64,000 nucleotides of DNA from Papio anubis (GCF_008728515.1 NC_044990.1:59252879-59316878); one strand, 5' to 3'; shown: positions 22,930 through 35,740, counted from the stretch's first letter. Notes: generated by a model from the letters alone, not told the origin. Made by a program: numbers and translations.

Positions 22930-24489
22930 ATATGTATTTTATATGTATTTTTTATTTCAACAGCTTTTGGAGTACAAGTGGTTTTTGATTACATGGATGA
23001 ATTTTATAGTGGTGAAGTCGGAGACTATAGTGCACCTGTCACCTGAGTAGTGTACATTGTACCCAATATGTAGTTTTTTAATCCATCACCCCTTCCCTCT
23101 ACACTCTTGAGTCTCCAGTATCCATCATACCACTCTGTATGCCTTCGTGTATCCATGGCTTAGCTCCCCATTATAAGTGAGAATATACAATATTTGATTT
23201 TCCATTCCTGAGTTATTCCACTTAGAATGATGGATTCCAGCTCCATCCAGGTTACTGTAAAAGACAAGATTTTGTTCTTTTGTGTGACTGAGTAGTATTC
23301 CATGATGTATATATACCACATTTTCTTTATCCAATCAGTTGATGGACACTTAGGTTGGTTCCATATATTTGCATATGTGAAGTATGCTGAGATAAACATA
23401 TGTGTGCAGGTGGCTTTTGATATAACAACTTCTTTTCACTTGGGTAGATACCCAATAGTGGGATTATTGGATTGAATGGTAGATCTACTTTTAGTTCTTT
23501 GAGAAGTCTGCATATTGTTTTCCATAGAGATGGTACTAATATACATTCCTACCAACAGTATATAACTGTTCCCTTTTCACCACATTCATGCCAACCTTGA
23601 TAATTTTTTGAAGTTTTATTAATGGCAATTCTAGCTACAGTAAGGTAGTATCTCATTTTAGTTTTAATTTGCATATTTCCCTTATGATTAGTGATGTTGA
23701 GTATTTTTTCATATGGTTGTTGGCCATTTGTATATTTTCTTTTGACAAACGTCTATTCATGCCATTTGTCCACTTTTTGATTAGGTTATTTTTTTTCGTG
23801 GTGATTTGTTTGAATTCCTTGTATGTTATGGATATTAGTTCTCTGTTGGATGTATAGTTTGAAAATATTTGCTACCATTCTATGGGTTGTCTGTTTACTC
23901 TAATGATTATTTCTTTTGCTGTGCAGAAGTTTTTTAGTTTAATTAGGTCCCATTTATTTTCGTTTTTGTTGCATTTGGTTTTGGGATCTTAGTAACACAT
24001 TCTTTGCCTATACCAGTGCCCAAAAGTGTTTTTCCTAGGCTCTCTGCTAGACTTTTTATGGGTCTGGTCTTAGAGTTAAGTATTTGATCCATACAGTGTT
24101 GACTTTTTCAGATGGTGAGATATAGGGAACCAATTTCATTCTTCTACATATGGCTATCTTGTTTTCCCAGCACTATTTATTAAATAGGATGTCCTTTCCA
24201 CAAGTTACGTTTTTGTATGCTTTGTCAAAGATCAGTTGGCTTTAAGTATTGGGCTTTTTTCTGGGTTCTCTATTCTGTTCTATTGGTCTATGTATATACC
24301 TTTATGCCAATGCCATGCTGTTTTGGTTACTACAGCCTTGTAGTATAATTTGAAGTCAGGTAATGTGATGCCTTCACATTTGTTCTTTTGGCTTGGGATT
24401 GATTCAGTTATTTGGGCTCTTTTTTGGGTTCCATATGAATTTTAGGACTTTTTTCTAATTCTGTGAAAAATTATGTTGATATATTGAAA

Positions 24490-24657
24490 GGAAATGCATT
24501 AAATATGTACATTGCTTTTGGCAGTATGGTCATTTTCATGACACCAATTCTTGTGGTCCATGAGCATGGGTTGGGAAATGCATTAAATATGTACATTGCT
24601 TTTGGCAGTATGGTCATTTTCATGATACTGATTCTTGTGGTCCATGAGCATGGGTTG
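24490..24657 (-). repeat. 84-bp tandem duplication within LINE-1 ORF2
   Basis: Two adjacent copies, 24490-24573 and 24574-24657, each start GGAAATGCATTAAATATG and end GAGCATGGGTTG. They differ at three positions near CATGACACCAATTC / CATGATACTGATTC. The unit equals 28 codons, so it did not itself shift the ORF2 frame. Confidence 0.95.
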
Positions 24658-25143
24658 CATTTCCATTTCTTTGTGTCATCTATGATTTCTTTCAGCAGTG
24701 TTTCATAGCTAATCTTGCAGAGGTCATTTACCTCCTTGGTTATGTGTATTTGTAGGTATCATTTCTTTTGCAGCTATTGTAAAAGGAATTGAGTCGTTGA
24801 TTTGATTCTCAGGTTGGTTGTTAGTGGTGAATAGGAGTAATAACTGATTTGTATACATTGATTTTGTCACCTGAGACTTTGCTGAATTCATTTATCTAAT
24901 CTAGTAGTCTTTTGGTGGAGTCTTTAGGATTTTCTAGGTGTATGATTGTATCATCAGCAAACCGGCATAGTTTGACTTCCTCTTTTCCAATTTGGATTCA
25001 CTTTATTTCTTTCTCTTGACTAATCTCTCTGACTCGGACTTCCAGTCATATGTTTAATAGAAGTAGTGAAAGTGGGCATTCTTGTCTTATTCCAGTTCTT
25101 AGAAGGGATGCTTTCAACTTTTCTTCATTTCGTATGATGTTAG

Positions 25144-25575
25144 CTATGGGTTTGTTTTATACAACTTTATTATTTTGAGGTATGTTTCTTCTATGCCTAG
25201 TTTTTTGAGGGTTTTTATCAGAAAGGGATGTTGGATTTTATTGAATGCTTTTTCTGGGTCAGTTGAGATGATGATATTATTTTTGTTTTTAATTCTGTTA
25301 ATGTGATGAATCACGTTTGTCAACTTTCGTGTGTTGAACCATCCCTGAGATGACAACCACTTGATTATGGTGAATTATCTTTTTGATGTCCTAGTATGTT
25401 GTTGAGGGTTTTTGTATCTAAGTTCATCAGGGACGTTGGTCTCTAGTTTTGTTTTTGTTGTTGTTATGTCCTTTCCTGGCTTGGGTACCAGGGTAATATT
25501 GGGTTCATAGAATAAATTGGGGAGGAGTCCCTCTTTCTCAATATTTTGAAATAGTTTCAGTAGGTTTGACACCAT
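25144..25575 (-). pseudogene. LINE-1 ORF2 reverse transcriptase fragments
   Basis: Two consecutive frames (25375-25575 and 25144-25356) hold typical L1 RT text: ITLVPKPGKD in the first, then INRIKNKNNIIISTDPEKAFNKIQHPF in the second. The latter holds the usual ISxDxEKAFDKIQHPF region, with N in place of the usual D in AFNKI. They belong to the LINE-1 at 22930-26565. Confidence 0.85.
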
Positions 25576-26565
25576 TTCTTATTTGAAAGTCTGGTAGAAT
25601 TTGGCTGTTGTTCCATTTGACTCTGGCCTTTTTATTTTTGGAAATTTTTGTATTACTGATTCAATCTTACTGCTTGTTACTGGTCTGTTCAGGATTTCTA
25701 TTTCTTCCTGGTTCAAGCTATGAGTGTTGTATGTTTCCAAGAATGAATCTATTTCCTACTTTATTTACCTTTTTGAAGAACCAAATTTTTGCTTTATTGT
25801 TCTTTTGTACTTATTTGGTTTGGTTTCATTTAGTTCAGGTCTAATGTTGCTTTATGAGTCTGGGATCTCAGAGTTAGGTGCATATATATTTAGGATTGTA
25901 ATATCTTCTTGGTGAATTGATCCTTTTATCATTATACAATGACCTTCTTTGTCTTTTTTTTTTTTACTGTTGTTGCTTTAAAGTCTGTTTTATCTAATAT
26001 ATAAATAGCTACTCCTGCTCACTTTTGGCTTCCATTTGCATGAAATATTTTTTTCTTTTTCCATGTCATTACCTTGAATCTAAAATAATTGTTATGTGTT
26101 AGGTGTGTCTCCTGAAGACAGAAAATGTTTGGTTGGTAATTTGTTATCCATCTGGAAATCTGTGTCTTTTAAATGGAGCATTTAGACCATTTACATTCAA
26201 TGTTAATATTGAGATGTGAGGTACTGTTCCACTCATCATGTTGGTTGTTAACTAGGTATTTTGTTCTCTTCATTGTGTTATTATTTTATAGGCTCTGTGA
26301 GTTTCATGCTTTTAAGAGGTTCTATTCTGGTGCATACCAACCTTCTGTTTCAAGCTTTAGAACTCCTTTTAACATTTCTTGCAGGGCTAATATAGTAGTG
26401 ACAAATTTCCTCAGCATTTGCTTGTCTGAAGTACAATGTATTTTTTGTTATTTTATGAAATGAGTTTTGCTGGATACAAAATTCTTGGTTGGCAGTTATG
26501 CTGTTTAAGAAGGCTAAAGATAGGACTACAATCTCTTCTGGTTTGTAAAGTTTCTGCTGAGTACT

Positions 26566-27599
26566 TTTTTATATATTTATGAAAGAAAAAAATATTACCA
26601 TTAGATGAATTCTAAAATTTGTCTCAATTTTTATACTAAATAGTATACTCTTCATTTTATAGATGAAGAAACTGAAATCTAAAATTGGTAGTGACTTGTC
26701 CAAGGTCAGATGCATAATAAATGGCAGAAATGTACTAAAATCTAGATTTTGATGCCATAGCTAATGTACCTTTCACAATAGTTACTCACTTTGTTGCCTC
26801 GTAACAATGGACACTTTATAGCTCATCACAATGAAGAGTAATTTCAATATCCTTGGATTTCCAATTCTACTTTTTGACTCTAATAGCAATAAAACGGATA
26901 TTATTTTATAGTAAAAAACACTATAGATGAAGCTCATTGAGCCCTGATAGCTCCTATTTGTCAATGTTAATGTAGATTTATTATTAATATGATTGCCCTA
27001 ATGAATATCTGTTAATTGTTGTCAAAGCCACATAATGAAGAGCCTGTAATGATTTGTATATTAAGCTGAGTCCAGGTTCAACGAACATGTCTAATTCATT
27101 TTAATACAAACTGCATCAGTAGAGTTGGAGCCATGGATTTTCAATAAAGCATGAACTAAAGCCAGTATTAAAATTTTTAAACATAATTTGTTTATGTAAT
27201 TGTATAATGTGCCTTTTTCTTATAAGTTATAACTATTAACTTGTTCATTTTTTGAGGGTATACCTAAAGCATTTGCCACATGCAAGACAGGATTTGTAAG
27301 AATAATATTATTAAGTATTATTCTAAAATTATATTTTACTACTCTTCCCAGTTTAGGGATATAGTGAGTACTAATTTTATTCCTGTAAATTTTGTTTTAG
27401 CATTTGGGGATATTTCTACTCACAAATATTTACTTCAATAATTATGTCCTTGTGTATTTTCTGGTAGTTTTCTGTGACTCAACTCTTTGAAATTTCTAAA
27501 CTTAAGAACATTTTGAGAAAAGCACCATTTTCAATTTTATAAAGATAAGCACCTGCTTGTTTGGAAGCTTATGAAAATCTTACTCAAAACTTTTTGCTT
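26566..27599. other. Single-copy AT-rich sequence between two LINE-1s
   Basis: Apart from a MIR at 26643-26760, I recognise nothing. No coding frame is supported. Confidence 0.55.
26643..26760 (-). repeat. MIR SINE
   Basis: CATTTTATAGATGAAGAAAC, GTGACTTGTCCAAGGTCAGA and AAATGGCAGAAATG give the classic reverse-complement MIR core. Confidence 0.85.
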
Positions 27600-29540
27600 G
27601 GTGGAGATGTGGAGCAAGATGGCTAATAGAATCCTGGATTGACCGTCATCTCTGCAGGAATACCACATTGAAAAACCCTCCGCACACACAAAAAAAGCAC
27701 TTTCAAAAAAAGCACTTTCATAGGAACCAGAGATCAGGTGAGTAGTCAAAGTACCTAGTTTTAACTTCATATCACTGATATAGTCACTTAAAAGAGTAAG
27801 AAAGAGAGTCTTGAATTACCAATACCTCTCCTTTCCCATCCCCCTGGCAGTGGTTGGTTGTTGTGGAGACAGAATCTTTGTACTTGGGGAAGGGAGAGCA
27901 CAATGATGGTGGGATTTTGTCATTGAAACTCAGAGTTGCCCTGTCACAACAGTAGTACCAAGCAGAATTCAGTTGTCCCCCACAGAGGGAGCATTTAGAC
28001 CAGCCCTAACCAAAGGGGAATCACCCAACTCAGTGGTCAGAATTGATTTTTGGAAAGCCTTGCCACAATGTGCTAAAGTGTGCTGAGATCCTAAATAAAC
28101 TTGCCATGCAGTCTGTGCCACAAGGTCTGTAATTCCTGGGAAAGTCCAAGTGCTGAGCTGGGCTCAGAGCCTGTGGTCTTGTGGGGCACATAATCCATTG
28201 AGACACCAGCTGGGAGAGACAAGGGAGTTCTTGCACCACCTATAACCCAACCCAAGGCAGTGCTGCTTGTAGGTCCAGGAGTTACTCCTTTGTTCTGCTT
28301 GAGGAACAGAGAAAGGAGAGTAAAGAGGGCTTTGTCTTACAGCTTAGAAATCAGCTCAACTACAGTAGGATAGGACTCCAGGCAGAGTCCTGAGGCCCCG
28401 ATTCTAGCCCCTAGTTTATTGGCAATATTTTTATACCCACACTGGGTCAGAAGGAAATCTGCTGCCTTGAAGGGAAGTACCTGCCCTGGCAGCATCATCA
28501 CTTACTGACTAAAGAGATTTGGGGCCCTGAATAATCAGCAGCAGTACCGAGGATGTACTCATGGTAGTCCTTGAGTAAGACTAAGAAACATGCCAGATTC
28601 AGATGTAACACAGAACATTTTTAGCTGTGATGGCTATAGGGAGAGACCTGCTTGAGAAAAGAGCAGCAAGAGTAAAGGGGAATTTGTCTCGAAGCTTAGG
28701 TGTCAGCTTGGCAACAGTGGGGTAGAGCAAAAAGAGAACTCTTGAGGTCTCTGATTCCAGGCCTTAGCTCTTGAGTGACATCTCTGGGCCGCCTTGGACC
28801 AGAAGGGAGCCCATTGCCCTAAAAGGAGAGTACAACCCTGGCAACATTCACCATAAGCTTAACAAGGAACCCTATGGCCTTCAGTGGACATTGGTGTTAG
28901 CCAGGAATACTCACCATAGCTCAGGGACACTGGTGGTCATGGAGAGAGACTCCTCTGCTTGTGAAAGTGGAGGGAAGAGTGGGAAGGAATTTGTCTTACG
29001 GCTTGGATGCCAGCTCAGCTGCAGTAGAATAGAGCACCAGGTGGAGTCCTAAGGTTTCTGACTGCAGGCCCTGGCTCCCAGATGGCATCTCTGGACCTGC
29101 CCAGTGTCAGGAAGAACTTGTCACCCTGAAGGAAAGGACACAAGCCTAGCTAGCTAACTTTGCCACTTGGTAATTGTAGATCCCTCAGGCCTTGAACAAA
29201 CATAAGTGGTAGTGAGGTAGTGATTACTGCAGACCTTAGGCAAGAACCTGTGCTGTGCTGGCATCAGTTCTGACCCAGCACAGTCCCAGTGGTGGTGGTC
29301 ACAGGGGTGCTTATGATACACCTCCACCAGCTCCAGGCAGGTCACCATAGACAGAGAGACTCTTTTTTTTTTTTTTTTTTTTTTTTTTTGTGGGGAGAAA
29401 GTAAGGGAAGAGTTTCTACCTGAAGTTCAGAGAAATTGTTTGGATCATATCCAGGACCACAAAAGCAATACCTCTATGGGTCTGCAAGATCCCTAAGTGT
29501 TAGTGGGCTTGGGGTAATTCTGGGCTTTCTCTAATGCAGA
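27600..29540 (+). promoter_or_regulatory. LINE-1 5'UTR with internal promoter and tandem blocks
   Basis: The element's first bases carry an intact YY1-type core CAAGATGGC at 27615-27623, the site known to position L1 transcription. The 5'UTR contains about three diverged tandem blocks of roughly 300-350 bp, each with GTCTTACAGCTTAG-like, AGTCCTGAGG-like and ACCCTGGCAAC-like motifs (about 28310-28660, 28665-28960, 28965-29260). Open frames in this stretch are not coding. Activity cannot be judged. Confidence 0.7.
29361..29389 (+). repeat. T-tract inside LINE-1 5'UTR
   Basis: A run of about 28 T replaces the short pyrimidine stretch expected between GAGAGACTC and GGGGAGAAAG of the L1 5'UTR. 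It looks like local homopolymer expansion. No Alu or other SINE body is attached. Confidence 0.8.
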
Positions 29541-29906
29541 AATGGCGTCACTGACCAAAAACTTAGATCACAAAACTCAAGTCACTTTGAATACCTGGAA
29601 AACCTTTTCAAGAAAGGAAGGCATAAACAATCCCAGACAATGAAGACTACAATAAATATGTAGTTCTTCAATGCACAGACACTGATGAACATCAGAAGCA
29701 TCAAGTGCATCCAGAAAAACATGACCTCACACAATAGACTAAATAAGTCACCAGGGACTAATCCTGGAGAGACAAAGGTATGTGACCTTTCATACAGAAT
29801 TTGAAATATCTATTTTGAGGAAACTCAGTGCAATTCTCAATGACACAGAAGAAATTCAGAATCCTATGAAATAAATTTTACAAACAAATGGGTTTATTTT
29901 ATTTCA

Positions 29907-30200
29907 TTTTTTTTTTTTTGAGATAAAGTCTCACTTTGTCACCCAGGCTGTAGTGCAGTGGCGTGATCTCAGCTCACTGCAACCTCCACCTCCTGGGTTC
30001 AAGCAATTCTCCTGTCTCAGCCTCTTGAGTAGCTGTGACTAAAGGTGTGCGACACCCTGCCCAGCTAATTTTTTATTTTTAGTAGAAATGGGGTTTCACC
30101 ATGTTGGCCAGGGTGGTCTTGAACTCCTGACTTCAAGTGGTCTGCCTGTCTTAGCCTCCCAAAGTGCTGGGATTACATGAATGAGCCACCATACCAGGCC
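29907..30200 (-). mobile_element. AluS, antisense
   Basis: A T-run at 29907-29919, then a full antisense Alu (GTCTCACTTTGTCACCCAGG through GAGCCACCATACCAGGCC), moderately diverged. It is inserted in the ORF1-proximal region of the plus-strand LINE-1. Confidence 0.92.
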
Positions 30201-31438
30201 TGAAACAGTTCTTAAAATCAAACAGAAATTCTGGAGTTGAAAAATGCACTTGACATAATGAAAAATGCATCAGAATCTTTTAACAATATAATTGATCAAG
30301 CAGAAGAAGGAATTAGTAAGCTTAAAGACAGGCTACTTGAAGACAGGAGACAAAAGAAAAAAAACATTAAAAAGAATGAAGCACATAAGATCTAGAAAAT
30401 AGTCACAAAAGGGCAAATCTAAGAGTTACTGGCCTTAAAGAGGAGTTAGAGGGAGAGATAGGTGTAGAATATTTATTAAAAGGGATAACAACAAACTACT
30501 TCCCAAACTTCGAGGAGATTTTAATATTCAAGTACAAGAACGTTACAGAACACCAATCAGGTTTAATGCAAATAAGACTACCTAGGGTTATTTAATAATC
30601 AAACCCCAGGTCAAGAATAAAGAAAGTATCCTAAAAACAGCAAAATAAAAGAAATAAATAACATATAATAGAACTAAAATACATCTGGCAGCAGACTTTT
30701 CAGTGAAAATTTTACAGGCCAAGAGAAAGTGACATCATATTTTTAATGTGATGAAGGAAAAAAGTCTTTTATCCTTGAATAGTATAACTGATGAAGATAT
30801 TCTTCAAATGTAAAGATGAAATAAAGACTCACCTAGACAAACAAAAGCTGAAAGATTCACTCAACACAAAACCTTGTTACAAGAAATGCTAAAGGGAGTT
30901 CTTCAATCAGAATAAATAGGATGTGAATGAGTAGTAAGAAATCACTTGAAGGTGCAGAACTCATTAGTAATAGTAACTACACAGAAAACACAAAATATTA
31001 TAACATTGCAATTGTGGTATGTAAAGTATTCATGTCTTCAGTAGAAAGACTAAAAGATGAACTAATCAATAATAACTATAACTTTTGAAGCCATAGACAG
31101 TACAATAAGATAGAAACAACAAAAAGTTAAATAACAGTGGGATAAAGTTAAAGTATAGAATTTTTATTAGTTTACCTTTGCTTGTTTGTTTGGTTATGCA
31201 ATCAGTGTTATCATTTGTTCAAAACAAGGGATTTAAGATATTATTTGCAAGCCTCATAGTAACCTCATATCAAAAACATACAACAGAAATGCAAAAATAA
31301 ATACCAAGATATTTAAACATACCACTAGAGAAAATCACCTTTACTAAAGGGAAAACAGAAAGTAAGGAAAAAATAAAGGGAAGATTACAAAACAACCAAA
31401 AAACAAATAACAAAATGGCAGGAGTAAGTCCTTACTTA

Positions 31439-32742
31439 TCAGTGATAACATTGAATGTAAATGGAATAAACTGTGTAATCTAGGAGTGTCCAATCTTTTG
31501 GCTTCCCTGGGCCACATTGGAAGAAGAAGAACTGTCTTGGGCCACACATAAAATACACTAAGACTAATGATAGCTGAGGAACTTAAAGTCACAAAAACTC
31601 ATAATTTTAAGAAAGTTAAAGAAATTGTGTTGGGCCGTATTCAAAGCCATACTGGGCCACATTTAGCCTATAGGCCACAGGTTGGATAAGCTTGCTCTAG
31701 TCAAAAGACATAGATTGGCTGAATGGATAAAATAACAAGATCCAATTAGCTCTTCCTTATAAGAAATACAATTCACTATGAAGATACACAGAGTAAAACG
31801 AAGAGATGAGAAAGATATTCCATGTCAATGGAATTTTAAAAAGAGCAGGAGTAGCTATACTTATATCAGACAAAATAGATTTCAGGACAAAAATTTTGAA
31901 AAGAGACAAAGAAGACAATGATATAATGATAAAAGGGGTCAATTTAGCAACAGGATATAACAATTTTAAATATATATGCACCCAATCCTAGAACACCCAG
32001 ATAGATAAAGCAGAAATCAGAGCTAAAGAGACAGATAGGCCTTAATACAATAGCCAGAGACTTCAACACCCTGCTTCAGCACTGACGATTATCCACATGG
32101 AAAATAAAGAAATACTGAACTTAATCTGCACTATTGACCAAATGGACCTAATAGATATTTACAGAACATTTCACCCAATGGCTACAGAATATGCATTCTT
32201 GTCCTCAGCAGATGGATCATTCTCAAGGATAGACCATAAGTTAGGTGACAAAACAAATCTTAAAATATTCAAAAAAATGAAAATTATATTAAGTATCTTC
32301 TCTGACCACAATGGAAAAAAACTAGAAATCAGCCAAAAGAGGAATTTTAGAAATTATAAAAACATTTGAAAATTAAATAATATGCTCCTGAATGACCAGT
32401 AGGTTAATGAAGACATTGCAAATAAACTTTAAAAAATTTCTTGAAACAAATAATAATGGAAATAACATCCTGAAACCTGTGTGATACAGTGAAAGCACTA
32501 AGATGACAGTTTATAGTTATAAGCACATACATCTAAAAAGAAAAATTTCAAATAACATATTAGTGCATCATAAAGAGCTACTAGAAATCAAGAGGAAACT
32601 AAACCCAAAATTAGTAGAAGCAAAGAAATAATAAAGAGCAGAGCAGAAATCAAATTGAAATGAAGAAAACAATAGGAAAGCTCAATGAAATGGAAAGTTG
32701 GATTTTCAAAAGGTAAACGAAGCTGACAAACTTTAGCCAGGC
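31439..32742 (+). pseudogene. LINE-1 ORF2 endonuclease domain remnant
   Basis: ORF2 opens with ITLNVNG at 31447, is split by MER30, and continues to 32742. The frames 31806-31991 (GVAILISDKIDF) and 32097-32369 carry the AP-endonuclease-like region. Residues of the active site remain visible: RDFNT near 32056-32070, FSRIDH near 32220-32238 and SDH near 32302-32310. Several frameshifts and stops make it nonfunctional. Confidence 0.8.
31481..31694 (+). mobile_element. MER30 (hAT-Charlie nonautonomous DNA transposon)
   Basis: A 214-bp insertion starting TAGGAGTGTCCAATCTTTTG and ending GGTTGGATAAGCTTG, with GGGCCACA repeated in the body, as in MER30. An imperfect 8-bp target duplication is seen: GTGTAATC at 31473-31480 and CTCTAGTC at 31695-31702. 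Eight bases is the hAT signature. L1 ORF2 sequence is continuous across it. Confidence 0.85.
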
Positions 32743-35170
32743 TCTATTAGTCCATTCTTCCATTGCTGTAAAATACCTGAGATTGGATAATTTATTTAAA
32801 AGAGAGGTTTAATTGGCTAACAGTTTCATAGGCTATATAGGAAGCATGATGCTGGCTATCTGTTTGGCTTCTGAGGAGACCTCAGAAAACTTACAATTAT
32901 GGTGGAAGGTGAAGAGGAAGCAGGCTTGTCTTACATGGCCAGAGCAGAAGGAGACAGAGTGGGAGGTGCCACATACTTTTAAAGAAGCAGATGTCATGAG
33001 AACTCACTGAATATATAGTACCAAGGTGGGGTGGTGCTAAACCATTTATGAGAACTCCACCCTCATTACACAATCATCACCCACCAGGCCCCATCTCCAA
33101 CACTGGGAATTACAATTAGACATGAGATTTGGACAGAGACACAGATCAAAACAGTATCATTCACCCTGGCCCTTTCCAAATCTCATGTCTTCTTCATATT
33201 GCAGAATAGAATCATGCCTTCCCAACATTCCCCCAAAGTCTTAACTCATGCCAGCATTAATTAAAAGTCCAAATTACCAAATCTCATCTGAGACAAGGCA
33301 AGTCCCTTTTGCCTATGGGCCTGTAATCAGAAACAAGTTAGTTACTTCCATGATAAAATGGAGGTGCAGGCATTGGGTAAATACTTGCGTTCCAAAAGGG
33401 AGAAATTGGCCAAAAAAGGGGGGCAATAGGCATCATATGAGTTGGAAATCCAGCAGGGTGGTCATTAAATCTTAAAGCTCCAAAATAATCTCCTTTGACT
33501 TCATGTCTCACATGCAGGGAACACTAATGCGAACAATGGTCTCCCAAGGCCTGGGGCAGCAATGCCCCTGTGGTTTTGCAGATGTCAGCCCCTGTGGCTG
33601 CTCTCATGAGCTGTCATCCAATACCTGCAGCTTTTCCAGGCTCATGGTGCAAGCTGACAGTGAATCTACCATTCTGGGGTCTGGAGGATGGTGGTCCTCT
33701 TCTCAGCTCCACTGGGCAAGTGACCCAATGGGGCCTCTGTGTGGGGTCCCCAACCCCACATTTTTCCTCCACACTGTCCTAGTAGTGCTTCTCAATGAGG
33801 ATTCCACCCCTATAGCAGGCTTCTGCTGGGACATACAGCCTTTTTCATACATCCTTTCAAATCTAGGCAGGCTCCAAAGCTTCAGCTCTTGCACTCTGTG
33901 CACCTGCAGGATTAACACCACGTGGAATCCTCCATACCTTTTGACTTGCACCCTTTGAAGCATCACCCCAAGGTGTACCTGGGCTCCTTTTAGCCAGGGC
34001 TGGAGCTGGAGAAGCTGGGAAGCAGAGTGCAGCATCTTGAGGTTGCACAAGACAGCAGGGTCTTAGGCCTAGTCAACAAAACTGTTCTTCCCTCCTAGGC
34101 TTCTGGGCCTGTAATGGGAGGAGCTGCTGCAAAGGTCTCTGAAATGCCTTTGAGGGCTTCTTCCCATTGCCTTGGCCGTCGGCATTTGCCTTCCTTTTAT
34201 TTATGCAAATTTCTTTAGCCTGCTAGAATTCCTCCCTAGAAAATAGATTTTTATTTTCTACTACATCTCCAGGCTGCAAATTTTCCAAACTTTTATGCTC
34301 TGTTTCCCTTTTCAACATAAGTTCCAGTTTCAAGTCAATTCTTTGCTCACACATACGAAGATAGGTTGTTAGAAGCAGCCAGGCCACATTTGAACACTTT
34401 GCTGCTTAGAAATTTCTTCCACCAGATAGTGTAAATTGTTATTTAAAGTTCAAAGTTCCACAGACCCCTAGGGCAGGGGCACAATGCCTCCAGGCTCTTT
34501 GCACAACAAAAGTAACTTTTGTTCCAGTTCCCAAAATGTTTCCCATTCCTGTGTGAGAACTTCTCTGCCCAGACTTTATTGTCCACATTACTATCAGCAT
34601 TTCTGTCACAACCATTTAACCAATTACTAAGGTTCCAAATTTTACCTCATCTTCCTATCTTCTTCTGAGCCCTCCAACTCTTCCAGCTTCTGCCAGTTAC
34701 CCTGTTCCAAAGCTGCTTCCACATTTTCAGGTATATTTATAGCAATGTTCCACTTCTCAGTACCAATTTTCCATATTAATTAATTACCACAATGCTATAA
34801 AGAAATACCTGAGACTGGGTAACTTATAAGGAAAAGAGGTTTAATTGGTTCATGGTTTCACAGGCCTTACAGGAAGCATGATGCTGGCCATCTGTTTGGT
34901 TTTGGAGGAAGCCTCAGGAAATTTACAATCATGGCAGAAGGTGAAGGGGAGACAGGCTTGTCTTACACGGCCAGAGCAGGAAGAGGAGAGTGTGGAGGTG
35001 CTACCGACTGTTAAACAAGATCTCATGAGAACTCACTCACTATATAGTACCAAGGGGGAATGGTGCTAAACTATTTATGAGAACTCTGCCCCTGCCAGGT
35101 CCCACCTCCAACATTGGGGGTTATAATTTGACATAAGATTTGTGTGGAGATGCATATTGATACCATATTA
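32743..35170 (-). mobile_element. MaLR (MST-type) provirus with both LTRs
   Basis: The left LTR is 32743-33159 (about 417 bp), the internal region 33160-34772 (about 1.6 kb) and the right LTR 34773-35170 (about 398 bp). A perfect 5-bp target duplication CAGGC lies at 32738-32742 and 35171-35175. LTR landmarks are GAAGCATGATGCTGGC in both copies and GTTTAATTGG. The internal region matches the THE1/MST internal sequence, which encodes no polymerase and only a decayed gag-like frame. Open frames such as 33503-33958 are accidental. Confidence 0.9.
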
Positions 35171-35175
35171 CAGGC

Positions 35176-35740
35176 TAACTAAGAAAAAAAGAAAATCTAA
35201 ATAAATAAAATCAGAGAAAAAAAAGGAGATATTACAACTGATACCACAGAAATTCAAAGGGTCATTAGAGGCTACTATGTGCAATTACATGCCAATAAGT
35301 TAGAAAACCCAGAAGAAATGGATAAATTCCTAAACAAATGCAACCACCAACGTTGAACCATGAAGGAATTCAAAACCTGAATAAATCAATAACAAGAGTT
35401 TGAAGCCACAATACAAGGTCTTCCAACAAAGGAAAGCCTGGGGCCCAGTGAATTCACTGCTGAATTTTACTAAACATTTAAAGAAGAACTATAAAAATTC
35501 TACCCAAACTATTCTGAAAAATAGAGGAGGGAATATTTCCAAACTCATTCTAAAAGGCCAGTATTACCCTGATACCAAAACCAGACAAGAACATATCAAA
35601 AAAAGAAAACTGTAGGACAATACCTCTGATGAACATTGATGCAAAATTTATCAACAGAATACTAGCAAAATGAATTCAACAACAAATTGAAAAGATTATT
35701 CATCATGACGAAGCAGAATTTCTCCCAGGGATATATTAAA
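35176..35740 (+). pseudogene. LINE-1 ORF2 reverse transcriptase N-part, after MaLR insertion
   Basis: This continues the plus-strand LINE-1. Recognisable RT codons include AATTACATGCCAATAAG, CAGTGAATTCACTGCTGAAT and ACCCTGATACCAAAACCAG. It ends near 35740 in CAGGGATATATT, so the catalytic FADD region is lost. Confidence 0.8.

Larger units (their letters stand above)
22930..26565 (-). mobile_element. LINE-1 (L1MA/L1PB-like) with internal deletion
   Basis: The minus-strand L1 runs from its 3'UTR (TTTTGGAGTACAAGTGGTTT at 22965) through ORF2 into ORF1 (TTTCTGCTGAGTAC at 26552). A join near 25830-25870 skips several hundred bases of the ORF2 endonuclease/RT region. The reverse transcriptase FADD codons survive at 24951-24962. 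An 84-bp tandem duplication lies at 24490-24657. Stops and frameshifts are frequent. The 5' end is missing. Confidence 0.88.
27600..35740 (+). mobile_element. LINE-1 (L1PB/L1MA-like) with full 5' end, 3' truncated and invaded
   Basis: This is a plus-strand LINE-1 starting at its 5' end (GGAGCAAGATGGCTAATAG at 27611). It has a long 5'UTR, the ORF1 region (about 29540-30950) and ORF2 from about 31439. It is interrupted by an Alu (29907-30200), MER30 (31481-31694) and a MaLR provirus (32743-35170). After the provirus ORF2 resumes at 35176 and ends abruptly near 35740 in the reverse transcriptase domain. The rest of ORF2 and the 3'UTR are missing. The reading frames are decayed. Confidence 0.88.

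Noticed and set aside
29361..29389. T-tract as the tail of an antisense retroposon
   Set aside because: LINE-1 5'UTR sequence is continuous on both sides and no inserted body or target duplication is present.
33503..33958. 151-codon plus-strand frame with many Cys
   Set aside because: It lies antisense in the internal region of a MaLR provirus. The composition reflects the repeat, not a gene.
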